This document shows, one piece after another, positions 30,840 through 40,938 of a stretch of DNA of 64,000 nucleotides; position 1 is the stretch's first letter, and every line of letters begins with the position of its first letter. A model generated the notes under the pieces. That model was not told where the DNA came from. It ran no database searches and saw nothing but the letters and a program-made list of their open reading frames with translations. The stretch comes from Candidatus Tepidiaquacella proteinivora (lineage in GTDB: Bacteria; Bacteroidota; Ignavibacteria; Tepidaquicellales; Tepidaquicellaceae), in NCBI GenBank assembly GCA_013348845.1, contig CP054675.1:124001-188000 (forward strand), written 5' to 3'. The position numbers and the translations under genes are program-made.

Positions 30840-32627
30840 ATGCTATTGAATAAAAATCAATATAATGGTGGTATTTTTGGTATTTTAGGATTAATTTGCC
30901 TTGTCGTTGTATGTATATTAATAATTTTTGTTGGTATTACTTTAATTTTTGATATTTTCCCTGATATCCTTAATAATAATATTGTTCCGTTAGGAATTAT
31001 TATATTTATATTGCTTTTGTTATCATTGATATTATTATTAGTTGAATCAAAAAAGATTTCTAAGTTAACAAAAGAGTATCAGATAAATTTAGAAAAGTCT
31101 TTTGATAGCGTTAAAACCCTTACACAACGATTAGAAGAATTAATTATTTATGAAGTCAGTAATAATAGTATTTTTTTCTCAAAAGAAGCTATATTTGGTT
31201 ATGAATCGTCAGCATTTAAATCCTATCCGGGAGTTTTAGAAAATATTATCTATAGCGAAGATATAAATGATTATAGAACAAAGCTGGATGATTGGATGAA
31301 GAGTTCTAAAGAAGAAATCTTTAAGTGTGAATATAGAATTAAATCAAAAGATGGCGATTTAATTTGGGTTGAAGAACACATAAATTTTTGGGTTGATGGT
31401 GCTGGGAATGAAAGATATACGGGTATGATTTTAAATATAAACACAAGGAAGCAGATAGAGATAAAATTACTCGAAGCAAAAGAGAATGCGGAAGAAATTA
31501 GTAGATTGAAATCGAAATTGATGCAGAATTTAAATTTTGAGTTACGTACTCCGCTTGCTAATATTCTTGGATTAACCGAAATTTTAAAGGACGAAGTTAA
31601 AGATGAAAATCAACTTGATAAAATAAATCAAATTACCAGGGAAGGGAATAGATTAATTCATACTATCAACTCGATTATTAATTTATCATTACTTGACACA
31701 AATAAATATAAAGTTAAAATTGTTTATGTCCCAATAAATTCTTTAATTCAGGATATAATAAACGAATATAAAACACCGGCAGAGCAAAGAGGACTGTATT
31801 TAAAATTTATATCAGACAAAGAAGTCTTTGCATTAGTTGATATTAAATTGTTCAGGAATATTATAAATAATTTGATTGATAATTCAATTAAGTTTACCCT
31901 TGAAGGGGGAATTACAATTTATGCAGAAAATAAAACCGAAGGTGATAAGCAGATTTGTGAAATTAGAATTCAGGATACAGGTATAGGAATTTCAAAAGAG
32001 AATAGTAACAAGATATTTAATGAATTTACAAAAGTTCATAATGAATACAATGGTGAGTATTATGGCTCTGGTTTAGGATTAGCAGTTGCTAAAAGAATGG
32101 TGGAGATTTTAAAAGGGGAAATTTGTGTCGATAGTACCCTGAGTATTGGTTCAGTATTTACTATAAAACTTCCTGCATATAAAGAAGATAAAGTCAAAAA
32201 AGATGAATTTGTAGAAAGTCCGGATGTTGAATCAAGAAAAATGGGAAGTAAAAAAATAACTCCGAAAGTATTGCTCGTTGAAGATAATATAACGAATAAG
32301 GTTATAACTTTTCTTTTTTTAAAGGACTTTTGTGTAATAGACCATGCTCCGAATGGAAGCGTTGCAATAGAATTAGCAAAAGAAAATAAATATGATTTAG
32401 TACTAATGGATATAAACCTTGGAGCTGGAATTAATGGTATTGAAACTACTAATAAGATTCGGGAGTTAAATAATTATAAAAATGTGCCCTTTATTGCTGT
32501 GACTGGTTATGCTATGCCTGGAGATGAGGAAAAATTATTAAATTTAGGATTTGATTATTATTTAGCAAAACCGTTTAAAAGAGAACAGTTATTAAATATT
32601 GTTAAATCAGCATTAAATATTAAGTAA
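30840..32627 (+). CDS. Hybrid histidine kinase-like protein lacking the phosphoacceptor His
   Basis: Protein of 595 aa. Two transmembrane helices (about 14-38 and 46-68) are followed by a PAS/PAC domain (about 95-210, with CEYRIKSKDGDLIWVEEH), a HisKA-like dimerisation region, HATPase and a C-terminal receiver. The H-box reads NLNFELRTPLANI: the position normally His (S-H-E-L-R-T-P-L) is F233, codon TTT at 31536-31538. The HATPase looks intact (NNLIDNSIKFT, DTGIGIS, GSGLGLAVAKRMVE). The receiver also looks intact, with LLVEDN, phosphoacceptor Asp in LVLMDINLG, VTGYA and KPF. The TAA stop abuts the ATG of the next kinase. Confidence 0.93.
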   Translation: MLLNKNQYNGGIFGILGLICLVVVCILIIFVGITLIFDIFPDILNNNIVPLGIIIFILLLLSLILLLVESKKISKLTKEYQINLEKSFDSVKTLTQRLEELIIYEVSNNSIFFSKEAIFGYESSAFKSYPGVLENIIYSEDINDYRTKLDDWMKSSKEEIFKCEYRIKSKDGDLIWVEEHINFWVDGAGNERYTGMILNINTRKQIEIKLLEAKENAEEISRLKSKLMQNLNFELRTPLANILGLTEILKDEVKDENQLDKINQITREGNRLIHTINSIINLSLLDTNKYKVKIVYVPINSLIQDIINEYKTPAEQRGLYLKFISDKEVFALVDIKLFRNIINNLIDNSIKFTLEGGITIYAENKTEGDKQICEIRIQDTGIGISKENSNKIFNEFTKVHNEYNGEYYGSGLGLAVAKRMVEILKGEICVDSTLSIGSVFTIKLPAYKEDKVKKDEFVESPDVESRKMGSKKITPKVLLVEDNITNKVITFLFLKDFCVIDHAPNGSVAIELAKENKYDLVLMDINLGAGINGIETTNKIRELNNYKNVPFIAVTGYAMPGDEEKLLNLGFDYYLAKPFKREQLLNIVKSALNIK

Positions 32628-34505
32628 ATGGCAGCTAAACAAATTAGATTGAATGTTATTGATTATGAAAATTTAGTTGCTATAATTAACAGTTTGAACC
32701 ATGCAATAGTTTATGTCAATAGTGATTTTAAAGTTGCTTTGGTGAATGATAAAGCGAAAAAGTTGATTAAAAAAGTTAAGAACGAGGAACCAATAGAAAT
32801 AAACACTGATTTCTTTGATTATTTTAAGAAAGATGAAATAAAGAAAATTAAATCAATTCTCTTAAAAGTATCAAGAAGGGAGCAGCATTCTGAAATTGTT
32901 AATTTTAATAACAATTCCGAAGATAAAAGGATTGTTTACTCTCCTGTAGTTAATGATTTGCAGCAGGTTATAGGATTTACATATCAGATTTTTGATGTTA
33001 ACAATGCAAAAGAAGAAGAAAAATATAAATTAGTCTCAAAGATTGGTAGATTAGGTTATTGGTATTATAAACCTAATACTGATGAATTTTATATTGATGA
33101 TAGTCTGGTAAAAATTTTGAATTTGAAAGAAAATGAGTTACCCAAAAAATTAAATGATTGGTTAAATTTTCTTGAAAATGGTAGTAAACTAATATTCCTT
33201 GAATTTGTATCCGGAGTTCTGAAAAATCCTAATAAAGTTTATGAGATTGATGTAACTTTGAATTTTATTTCAAACGGTACAGAAAATCTATGTATCCGTG
33301 GCTATTTCCCCGTAAATAGTAGTAAGAATGGATTAATAATTGAGGGTACAATGCTTGATATTTCAGCAAGAAAGTTGAACATAAATACATTAAATTCTGC
33401 TTTAGATAGGTACAGAAATATTTTCGATAATACCTCTGAATTGTATATTATTATTAGCAGTGATAAAAAAATAAAATCATTTAATAAATTAGCTACATAT
33501 CATACTAATAAATATGTTGGTAAAGATTTAGTGGTAGATACAGATATTAGTGAATATTTTCTTGAATCGGATAAAAAGGATTTTATGGATGCTATTGATA
33601 CCGCCTTTACCGGTAAAACAACGATATTAGAAAGAAAATATTCAAATGGAGAACAGGGTTTGTGGTATGAATTCAGGTTCATTCCTCTTAAAAACAAGAG
33701 TGAAAAATATAAAGAAGTTTTTATTGAAGCTTACGATATAACAAAGAGGAAAATGGATGAGGAAAAATTAAGGGAAAGTGAAGCAAGATTAAATAATTAT
33801 TCTATTGAACTTGAACAAATTAATAAAAGGAAAGATAAATTCTTCTCTCTTGTTGCGCATGATTTAAGAAGCCCATTTACCGGTTTACTTGGATTAGCAG
33901 AAGTCCTGAATTCTACTATTGATACGATGTCAGTTGAGGATATCAGAGAGGTCGCAAAACAAATCCATATGAGTGCAAAACAAATTTATAATTTACTTGA
34001 AAATTTGCTTGAATGGTCGCGACTCCAGAGAGGTATTACTAAATACTTTAGGGTTGATATTCCGGTAAAAAATCTCGTTGATAAAATTGTTAATTTATAT
34101 AGTAATAACGCAGCACAGAAAAATATTGTTGTCGAATCTAAAGTACCTCCGGAAACAATTATAAAAGCTGATATAAATATGTTCGAATTGGTCATAAGGA
34201 ATTTGATTTCTAATGCAGTTAAATTCACTAAACACGGAGGTTCTGTGGTGATTGAGTATGAGAAGACAAAAGATTATGACAATATAATTGTAAAAGATAC
34301 AGGGGTAGGTCTAAGCCAGGAAAAAGTTAAGAAACTTTTCGAAATAGACAGAGATTATGTAACAAAAGGTACAGGTGGTGAGACCGGTACAGGATTAGGA
34401 TTAATTTTGTGCAAAGAACATCTTGATAAAAATGATGGAAAGATTTCTGTTACGAGTAAAAAAGGAGAAGGTTCAACTTTTGTAGTTTCTTTTCCAAGAA
34501 CATAA
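32628..34505 (+). CDS. Cytoplasmic multi-PAS sensor histidine kinase
   Basis: Protein of 625 aa with no transmembrane helix. Three PAS-like domains lie at about 8-120, 130-245 and 260-375. A short coiled coil leads to HisKA with H411 in LVAHDLRSPFTGLLG. The HATPase has RNLISNAVKFT, DTGVGLSQEKV and TGTGLGLILCKEHL. It has no receiver. The ATG starts on the base after the stop of the previous gene, so the pair is very likely translated together. It ends 22 nt from the convergent M15 gene. Confidence 0.94.
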   Translation: MAAKQIRLNVIDYENLVAIINSLNHAIVYVNSDFKVALVNDKAKKLIKKVKNEEPIEINTDFFDYFKKDEIKKIKSILLKVSRREQHSEIVNFNNNSEDKRIVYSPVVNDLQQVIGFTYQIFDVNNAKEEEKYKLVSKIGRLGYWYYKPNTDEFYIDDSLVKILNLKENELPKKLNDWLNFLENGSKLIFLEFVSGVLKNPNKVYEIDVTLNFISNGTENLCIRGYFPVNSSKNGLIIEGTMLDISARKLNINTLNSALDRYRNIFDNTSELYIIISSDKKIKSFNKLATYHTNKYVGKDLVVDTDISEYFLESDKKDFMDAIDTAFTGKTTILERKYSNGEQGLWYEFRFIPLKNKSEKYKEVFIEAYDITKRKMDEEKLRESEARLNNYSIELEQINKRKDKFFSLVAHDLRSPFTGLLGLAEVLNSTIDTMSVEDIREVAKQIHMSAKQIYNLLENLLEWSRLQRGITKYFRVDIPVKNLVDKIVNLYSNNAAQKNIVVESKVPPETIIKADINMFELVIRNLISNAVKFTKHGGSVVIEYEKTKDYDNIIVKDTGVGLSQEKVKKLFEIDRDYVTKGTGGETGTGLGLILCKEHLDKNDGKISVTSKKGEGSTFVVSFPRT

Positions 34506-34527
34506 TATTTTTCAATTATAAATATTA

Positions 34528-35406
34528 TCAGTCCGGGGACACCAATAGTTCAGGTCTGTATTCAAAATGCATTGTATCGTAGTGATACCATTTTCCTCCC
34601 CAAATAAAACCAAATCTTTCGAATATTTCAACAATTTCAAGCGGTATTCTGTTTTTATATGTTAAATTTTTATCCCAGAGCCAGTAATCAGCATATTCAG
34701 TATTGATATCAATTGCAATGCCAAAGCTATGTGCACTTAATCGGTTAGTCCCGGCAATATTACGCCAATAAAATGTACCTGCAGTTTTGGTAACATATTT
34801 TTTTTGATTTTGAGGAATATTATCTAATTCATCTGACACCGCTTTTAATTGATTATCTACGCCATTAATAGAAGTGATTGTTACTGTTGCATTAGTTGAT
34901 TTAGGCATCCATTTTATTGTGACAAGGTATTTTTTAACTTCTGATGCTGAACTTCCATAAATTTTTTTAAAAAATGGTTCATATCTTATCCTGCCGGGAT
35001 CAAAATTAACTTCGGGTATTTTGTATTCCTTCCCCATAGGATATTCCTGTGACATCATATCTTCAAGGTCAGGGTCATCTAACATTTCTTCGAAACTTTT
35101 TTTTCTCCCGTCATCATAAATCATTTTTGTTCCGTCTTTAAAATATAAGTTGTTATTATCGACGGAGTCAATAAAATCCGGATATGCTTTTTTTAATTTT
35201 TTTAAACCATCAGGGATATTGGGGTTATCTGAATTAGATTTCCCTGATAAATCTTTTGAATAATCTATATATGTAGTTTTTTTAGGATCTCCGCCTGATT
35301 TAATATCATTGTTACTTTTTCCCTGAGTGTTGTTTTTACACTCAAAGGAAAACAGCAATGCAAAAATAATCAAATATAATAAGGAATGCTTCTTATTTAT
35401 AATCAT
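34528..35406 (-). CDS. Exported M15-family metallopeptidase (D-Ala-D-Ala carboxypeptidase-like)
   Basis: Protein of 292 aa, probably trimming peptidoglycan in the periplasm. The VanY-type zinc site is visible as SAHSFGIAIDIN (His and Asp ligands) and HYDTMHFEYRPEL (third His). RLSAHSFG and FIWGGKWYHYDTMH are typical of M15. The N-terminal leader ends LLFSFECKNN. The cysteine suggests a lipoprotein, but Glu at -1 departs from the normal lipobox, so either lipidation or simple export is possible. It is convergent with the kinase pair. Confidence 0.88.
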   Translation of the reverse strand: MIINKKHSLLYLIIFALLFSFECKNNTQGKSNNDIKSGGDPKKTTYIDYSKDLSGKSNSDNPNIPDGLKKLKKAYPDFIDSVDNNNLYFKDGTKMIYDDGRKKSFEEMLDDPDLEDMMSQEYPMGKEYKIPEVNFDPGRIRYEPFFKKIYGSSASEVKKYLVTIKWMPKSTNATVTITSINGVDNQLKAVSDELDNIPQNQKKYVTKTAGTFYWRNIAGTNRLSAHSFGIAIDINTEYADYWLWDKNLTYKNRIPLEIVEIFERFGFIWGGKWYHYDTMHFEYRPELLVSPD

Positions 35407-35494
35407 AGTAAATGTTGTTTAATTTCATTATAATTATAATGAAAATTAAATTCAAATCATAATGATTTTATAAAATAAGTAATTTTTGATTTAT

Positions 35495-36079
35495 ATGCTT
35501 TCAAAAAGAGTCGTAGTTATACTTATAATATTAATATCGTTTAAGTTTTCATATTCTCAAAACCGGGACAGGAATGCTTCAGGAGAAGTTATCAGTTGGA
35601 CTTTACTTCAATTAATTCCTTCGCCTGTTTTCTATGATGATAACAATAATGAAAATTCTCAAATGAAATTTGGTTTGAGATGGAACATTATTCCTGTAAA
35701 TTATTCCTTTTCAGCAAATAAGTATGTTTCACCTTTTCAATTTTTTAGAATAAATCCTGTAAGAAGATTTACTGGTTCAGTTGAGGTTTTCATGCAACCA
35801 GAATTAATCACCAGCAAATTTGAATATTCTAATTTAAAACAATTTGGATTAAGCACAGGTAGTAGAGTAATAATTCCTGTATTTAATAAAGGAGAAGATA
35901 TAGCAATATCATTAGGAGGAAAATATTCATTTAGGAAGACAAAAAATGATAATACTGAAAATTGTTATGGAATTGAAACCGGTATATATTTTTTAGGTGG
36001 AATTCTTGGATTTCAATATACAAAAAATTTTAATTCAGATTCACAATTTAATTTTGGGATTTTTTTTAAGTATTATTGA
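35495..36079 (+). CDS. Outer-membrane-type protein of unknown function
   Basis: Protein of 194 aa with signal peptide MLSKRVVVILIILISFKFSYS before Q. The mature part alternates aromatic and polar residues in short strands (GLRWNIIPVNYSF, GLSTGSRVIIPVF, ISLGGKYSF, GIFFKYY) and ends in an aromatic residue. This is typical of small outer-membrane beta-barrels. I do not recognise a named family. I chose ATG 35495 over the upstream TTG at 35486. Its stop overlaps the start of the next gene (TGATG). Confidence 0.7.
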   Translation: MLSKRVVVILIILISFKFSYSQNRDRNASGEVISWTLLQLIPSPVFYDDNNNENSQMKFGLRWNIIPVNYSFSANKYVSPFQFFRINPVRRFTGSVEVFMQPELITSKFEYSNLKQFGLSTGSRVIIPVFNKGEDIAISLGGKYSFRKTKNDNTENCYGIETGIYFLGGILGFQYTKNFNSDSQFNFGIFFKYY

Positions 36080-37047
36080 TGAAAAACATTATTAAAATAT
36101 TCCTTTTTTGTCTCATTATTCCAATCTTCTATTCTTGTGGTGCAGGTAGGATTATTACAAATAATTTATGGAGAACATTAACGGAATCACCTGAGGTTGT
36201 AATAAATAAAGTCGAAAATCCCGTCAAAGATAATGTCAGACTTTCTGCATTATGGGCAGGTCATTCAACGGTTTTATTACAAATTTACGATAAAGTTATA
36301 CTCTTTGATCCGTTTTTTGAAAATCATTTTGCTTTAATTTTTAGCAGAAAAGTTGAATCCGCTTTATTATATGAAAACCTGAAAAAACTTGATTTAATTG
36401 TAATTACACATTCTCACTTCGACCATCTGAGTTTTTATTCTCTTGGAAAGTTAGAAGAATTGTATCCTGAAACTGATTTGATTTTTCCAGCAGGCGTTGA
36501 AGAGTATATGCCGAATTTTAATTTCAGGATGTATAGAATTGATACTGCCGGAGTATTTTCCGGGAAATTTTATGGCAAGCCTTATTTTATAAACGGAATT
36601 AAAATAACACCAGTGATTGCTATACATACGGGAGGAAGGTATGGTATTGATTCATATCTCTGGAGAGTGCAGGGACATTCAGGATTTATCTTAGAATATA
36701 AGGATGTTTGTGTTTATTACGCTGGCGATACTGGTTATGATGAAAATGCTTTTAAAAAAATTGGAGAAAAGTTTGACATTGAACTTGCTTTTATTCCGAT
36801 TGGACCTTGTAGAAATTGTGAAGAAAGAGGCTTTTTTTATCATACTTCTGTTATGGAATCGGTTAAATTATTTGAAGATATTAAAGCAAAATATATGATT
36901 CCCATTCATTATGGTACTATTGAGTATATGAATGACCCCAGGGTACCAATGAGAGTATTAGAAAAAATAATTGAATCTGATACTTCTTCATTAGATCTGA
37001 AGCATAAAATTTATATATTGAAAGAAGGGGAGCAGATAATCTTTTAA
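36079..37047 (+). CDS. MBL-fold metal-dependent hydrolase lipoprotein (NAPE-PLD/UlaG-like)
   Basis: Protein of 322 aa. The signal peptide ends in a lipobox, IFYSC, so it is probably a lipoprotein. The N-terminal LWAGHSTVLLQI and ILFDPFFENH match the NAPE-PLD/UPF0173 branch of the metallo-beta-lactamase fold. The metal motif THSHFDH has H111, H113, D115 and H116. Further ligands are likely in YYAGDTGYDENAF (Asp) and IPIHYGTIEY (His). The substrate is unknown: NAPE-PLD relatives hydrolyse phosphodiesters. It overlaps the upstream gene by one base, suggesting coupling with the barrel-like protein. Confidence 0.9.
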   Translation: MKNIIKIFLFCLIIPIFYSCGAGRIITNNLWRTLTESPEVVINKVENPVKDNVRLSALWAGHSTVLLQIYDKVILFDPFFENHFALIFSRKVESALLYENLKKLDLIVITHSHFDHLSFYSLGKLEELYPETDLIFPAGVEEYMPNFNFRMYRIDTAGVFSGKFYGKPYFINGIKITPVIAIHTGGRYGIDSYLWRVQGHSGFILEYKDVCVYYAGDTGYDENAFKKIGEKFDIELAFIPIGPCRNCEERGFFYHTSVMESVKLFEDIKAKYMIPIHYGTIEYMNDPRVPMRVLEKIIESDTSSLDLKHKIYILKEGEQIIF

Positions 37048-37049
37048 AA

Positions 37050-37994
37050 TTATTTCAAAATACTTCTGAAATATTCCAGTGTTCTTTTTAATCCCTCCTG
37101 ACGGTTTATTTTTGGTTCCCAGTTAAGAATTCGTTTTGCTTTTGTTATATCTGGTTTTCTGATTTTTGGGTCATCTTCCGGTAGTGGTTTATACACTATT
37201 TTTGATTTTGAATTACATAATTTAATAATTTCCTCAGCAATTAGATTTAGAGTTATCATATCGGGAAAACCCAGATTGATTGGATAAATATAATTGGATA
37301 ACATTAGTTTATATATTCCTTCAACCAAATCATCTATATAGCAAAAAGACCTGAACTGATTACCATCGCCATAGACTGTAATATCCTCATTTTTTAAAGC
37401 CTGAACCATAAAATTTGGTATTGCCCTGCCATCATCTAACCTCATTCTTGGTCCAAATGTATTAAATATCCTCGCTATTCTTATATCTATGTTATGATAT
37501 CTATGGTATGCCATAGTCATAGATTCCATAAATCTTTTTGCTTCATCATAAACTCCTCTGGGACCGATTGGATTTACATTACCCCAATACTCTTCTGCTT
37601 GTGGATTTTCAAGCGGGTCACCGTATATTTCAGACGTTGAAGCAATTAAAAAAACAGACCTCTTTTCCTTTGCTAATCCCAATAGATTATGTGTTCCGAG
37701 TGAACCTACTTTTAATGTATGAATAGGTATCCTTAAATAATCATTTGGACTTGCAGGAGAGGCAAAATGTAATATAAAATCTAATTCCCCCGGTATATGA
37801 ACAAATTTAGTAACATCGTGATTATAAAATTCAAATTCTTTTAATGGAAATAAGTGTTCTATATTTTTTAATGAACCTGTAATCAAATTGTCCATTACAA
37901 TTATAGTATATCCTTCGTTAATTAATTTGTCTGCAAGATGTGAGCCTATGAATCCAGCACCACCTGTTATTAATACTCGTTTTTTTCTCTGCAT
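37050..37994 (-). CDS. UDP-glucuronate decarboxylase-like NAD-dependent epimerase/dehydratase
   Basis: Short-chain dehydrogenase of 314 aa acting on a nucleotide sugar. Rossmann motif GGAGFIG is at 11-17, preceded by a strongly basic start. The catalytic YDEAKRF (YxxxK, about 150) and [20 protein letters not shown] are characteristic of UDP-xylose synthases. It contains the [13 protein letters not shown] segment. Most likely it makes UDP-xylose for surface glycans. Related 4,6-dehydratases or epimerases cannot be fully excluded. It converges on the MBL lipoprotein gene with a 2-nt gap. Confidence 0.88.
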   Translation of the reverse strand: MQRKKRVLITGGAGFIGSHLADKLINEGYTIIVMDNLITGSLKNIEHLFPLKEFEFYNHDVTKFVHIPGELDFILHFASPASPNDYLRIPIHTLKVGSLGTHNLLGLAKEKRSVFLIASTSEIYGDPLENPQAEEYWGNVNPIGPRGVYDEAKRFMESMTMAYHRYHNIDIRIARIFNTFGPRMRLDDGRAIPNFMVQALKNEDITVYGDGNQFRSFCYIDDLVEGIYKLMLSNYIYPINLGFPDMITLNLIAEEIIKLCNSKSKIVYKPLPEDDPKIRKPDITKAKRILNWEPKINRQEGLKRTLEYFRSILK

Positions 37995-38085
37995 AAGTTA
38001 TATGTTTTATTATAAGATTAGAAATTTATATTTTTATTAAAAGGGAAAAATACAAATAAAATTCATCATTGATTTTCAAAAAGAA

Positions 38086-38120
38086 TTTTAATATACTTGC
38101 TAATAGCAAGTATATTAAAA
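38086..38120. promoter_or_regulatory. Perfect 16-bp palindrome before the FmdB-type gene
   Basis: TTTTAATATACTTGCT (38086-38101) and its exact reverse complement (38105-38120) are separated by AAT. The right arm abuts the Shine-Dalgarno AGGAGG at 38121. It could be a repressor operator or an mRNA hairpin that presents or limits the ribosome site. It is not followed by a T run in either direction, so it does not look like a terminator. Confidence 0.6.
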
Positions 38121-38131
38121 AGGAGGTTACT

Positions 38132-38380
38132 ATGCCGATATTTGAATATAAATGTAAAGACTGCAATCACATATATGAAATATTTCATAAAGTAAGGGAG
38201 AATAAGGATGAAATTTGTTGTCCAAAATGTAATTCAAAAAATTACATTAAATTGATTTCAAAGTTTTCCTCATTCTCCTCAGAAAATAGTAGCGATTTTG
38301 ATAATCCTTGTTCTTCAGGTTCCTGTGATTACCAGCAATATAAAGGTGGATGTCCCGGCGGGATGTGTGGCTTAAATTAA
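38132..38380 (+). CDS. FmdB-family zinc-ribbon protein
   Basis: Small cytoplasmic protein of 82 aa. The start MPIFEYKCKDC with a second pair CCPKCNSK is the FmdB putative regulatory zinc ribbon. FmdB was named from methylotroph amide/formamide regulation, and the general role is unproven. The C-terminal tail adds four more cysteines (NPCSSGSC, GCPGGMCG), as in many family members. I chose the ATG at 38132 because MPIFEYKC is the canonical start and AGGAGG lies at 38121-38126. Confidence 0.93.
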   Translation: MPIFEYKCKDCNHIYEIFHKVRENKDEICCPKCNSKNYIKLISKFSSFSSENSSDFDNPCSSGSCDYQQYKGGCPGGMCGLN

Positions 38381-38393
38381 ATTTTATATAACA

Positions 38394-38423
38394 AAAGAGG
38401 CTGTCTGTTTGGACAGCCTCTTT
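38394..38423. terminator. Bidirectional intrinsic terminator
   Basis: A perfect 12-bp stem, AAAGAGGCTGTC (38394-38405) and GACAGCCTCTTT (38412-38423), with loop TGTTTG and a following ATTTTTTT. It lies between the convergent FmdB-type and malic enzyme genes. The A-rich left flank would also give a U tract to minus-strand transcripts. Confidence 0.9.
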
Positions 38424-38441
38424 ATTTTTTTGTAATAATTT

Positions 38442-40706
38442 TTATTTAGTTGATTTTCTTCTTGCTTCGAAAACAGCCATAGCCGTAATTTTTACAATGT
38501 CATCAACATCTGATTCCTGTGCTAAAAGATATACAGGTTTCTTTATCCCCATTAAAACTGGTCCAAATGCATTTGCTTCTCCAAGAGAAATTAACAGCTT
38601 GTATGCTATATTTGCAGAAGTCAAATCCGGACAAATTAAAAGATTTGCTTCTTCTTTTAATTTACTGAATGGATACAAAGCGTTAATCAAATCAGGTCTA
38701 AATGCTGTATCTGCGAAGAGTTCACCATCAATAATCAGATCTGGTCTTTTAGATTTTACAATTTCTACTGCTTTTCTTACCTTTTCTGTCAATCTATGTT
38801 TTGTACTGCCAAAGTTGCTGAACGATAACATAGCAATTTTCGGTTCATCTTCAAAGTTTTTAACGGTATCTGCGGAAAGTATTGCAATTTCAGCAAGTGT
38901 CTCTGCATCTGGTTCAATATTTATAGTTGCATCAGCAATATAAATAGTTTTCTTTTTGAATACGAGCATATACAATCCTGCAATGCTGTGAACATTATCT
39001 TCTTTGCCAATTATTTGTAATGCAGGCCTTACTGTATGAGGGTATGGTTTTGTTAATCCGGAAATTAACCCGTCAGCATCGTTCATTCTTACCATTAGCA
39101 TTCCATAAATTAACGGGTCTTGAACACTTCTTCTTGAGTCTGGTAAAGACATACCTTTCCTTGCTCTTATTTTAAAAAGTTCGTCTGCGTATTCTTCACA
39201 TCTTGTGCAGGTAGATGGGTGTCTTATTTCTATTGAACTCAAATCAACATTCAAGCCAAGTTCGTTTATTTTATTTTCTATATTCTCTTTTATACCTATC
39301 AGAATTGGTTTTGCAATTTTTTCATCAAGTATTATTTGTGCTGCTCTTAAAATTTTTGTTTCTTCTCCTTCAGGGAAAACAATTCGTTTCGGTTCTGCTT
39401 GTGCTTTATGGACAAAGAATCGTACTACACGCCTTGACCTGCCAAGTCTTGCTTCCAGCTCGTCCCTGTATGCTTCAAAATCTTTTATCGGTTTTCTTGC
39501 TACTCCTGACTCCATAGCAGCTTTTGCAACTGCTGATGCTTCCCAGAGTAAAACTCTCGGGTCAAAAGGTTTCGGTATAATATATTCTCTTCCAAATTCT
39601 ATTCTCTTGTCTCCATAAGCACGAATTACTGAATCAGGGACATCCTCTTTTGCTAAATTTGCTAAAGCATAAGAAGCGGCTTTTTTCATTTCTTCGTTTA
39701 TTGTTGTTGCCATAACATCAAGAGCACCCCTGAAAATAAATGGGAAACCTAATACATTATTTACCTGATTGGGATAATCAGACCTACCAGTTGCCATTAT
39801 AACATCACTTCTTGCATCTAATGCATCAGGATAGGTGATTTCAGGATTGGGATTTGCCATCGCAAATATTATTGGATTGTCAGCCATCGTTCTTACCATT
39901 TCCTTCGTTAAAATGTTAGCAACTGAGACACCACAAAAAACATCTGCTCCTTTTATTGCATCAGCTAATGTTCTTTTATCTGTATCTGCAGCAAAATATT
40001 CTTTATATGGGTTCATCCCTTCTTTTCTTCCTTTATAGACAACCCCCTTTGTGTCTATCAAAATCATATTCTCTTTCTTCACACCTAATGTTTCGTACAT
40101 TTTTGCACAAGCAATTCCTGCAGCTCCTGCTCCGCTGAATACAACCTTTATCTCGCTAATTTTTTTATTTGTAATTTCAAGAGCATTTAAAAGAGCCGCA
40201 CCACTAATTATTGCAGTACCATGTTGGTCATCATGAAAAATTGGTATTTTCATCGTTCTCTTTAATTCTTCTTCTATATAGAAACACTCTGGTGCTTTTA
40301 TATCTTCTAAATTTATACCCCCAAATGTAGGTTCAAGTAATTGAACTACTCTTATTACTTCATCAGGATCTTCTGAATCTACCTCAATATCAAATACATC
40401 AATGTCAGCAAATCTTTTGAAAAGGACTCCCTTACCCTCCATAACTGGTTTACTTGCTAATGCACCAATGTTTCCTAAACCAAGAACAGCAGTCCCATTT
40501 GAAACAACTGCAACAAGATTACCTCTTGCTGTATATTTGAAAACATCATCCGGATTTTTTTCTATTTCGAGGCAGGGTTCTGCGACTCCTGGTGTATAAG
40601 CGAGAGATAATTCTCTCTGTGTAGTACAGGGCTTGGTAGAAATAACTTCTATTTTTCCAGGCCGACCTTTAGAATGGTAATCTAATGAATCTTGTTTGCG
40701 AATCAT
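38442..40706 (-). CDS. maeB: NADP-dependent malic enzyme with phosphotransacetylase-like domain
   Basis: Oxidative decarboxylase of malate to pyruvate, 754 aa. The N-terminal part (about 1-420) has malic enzyme motifs [43 protein letters not shown] and [10 protein letters not shown]. The C-terminal part (about 430-754) is a phosphate acetyl/butyryltransferase-like domain with [13 protein letters not shown] and the Thr/Arg-rich acetyl-CoA sensing region. In MaeB proteins this second domain is regulatory rather than catalytic. Full length for the fusion family. Confidence 0.96.
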   Translation of the reverse strand: MIRKQDSLDYHSKGRPGKIEVISTKPCTTQRELSLAYTPGVAEPCLEIEKNPDDVFKYTARGNLVAVVSNGTAVLGLGNIGALASKPVMEGKGVLFKRFADIDVFDIEVDSEDPDEVIRVVQLLEPTFGGINLEDIKAPECFYIEEELKRTMKIPIFHDDQHGTAIISGAALLNALEITNKKISEIKVVFSGAGAAGIACAKMYETLGVKKENMILIDTKGVVYKGRKEGMNPYKEYFAADTDKRTLADAIKGADVFCGVSVANILTKEMVRTMADNPIIFAMANPNPEITYPDALDARSDVIMATGRSDYPNQVNNVLGFPFIFRGALDVMATTINEEMKKAASYALANLAKEDVPDSVIRAYGDKRIEFGREYIIPKPFDPRVLLWEASAVAKAAMESGVARKPIKDFEAYRDELEARLGRSRRVVRFFVHKAQAEPKRIVFPEGEETKILRAAQIILDEKIAKPILIGIKENIENKINELGLNVDLSSIEIRHPSTCTRCEEYADELFKIRARKGMSLPDSRRSVQDPLIYGMLMVRMNDADGLISGLTKPYPHTVRPALQIIGKEDNVHSIAGLYMLVFKKKTIYIADATINIEPDAETLAEIAILSADTVKNFEDEPKIAMLSFSNFGSTKHRLTEKVRKAVEIVKSKRPDLIIDGELFADTAFRPDLINALYPFSKLKEEANLLICPDLTSANIAYKLLISLGEANAFGPVLMGIKKPVYLLAQESDVDDIVKITAMAVFEARRKSTK

Positions 40707-40938
40707 TTTTCCTCCATCATTGTTTTTTGTTAAATATTTTTTAAATAAATATACATTTTTTTAAATTACATTTTCAGTCAGTTTTATTTGACTTTATAGT
40801 TTTTGCTAGTTCTATAGTAGTATTGAGTTTTTCTTATTTAGATTAAAAATTTAGTCTTTAATTTTAATATTTATTTCCCTTTAAATAAAAGTTTAATAAT
40901 AGTAAATTTATTAATTATTTTATTTATAATGTAAAAAT
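40707..40938. other. Divergent promoter region, maeB / gatE
   Basis: AT-rich spacer of 232 nt between divergent genes. No convincing operator, RNA structure or coding sequence was found. Confidence 0.4.

Noticed and set aside
38497-39618. Rightward frames of 148 and 137 codons
   Set aside because: They are antisense to the malic enzyme gene and show only its shadow composition.
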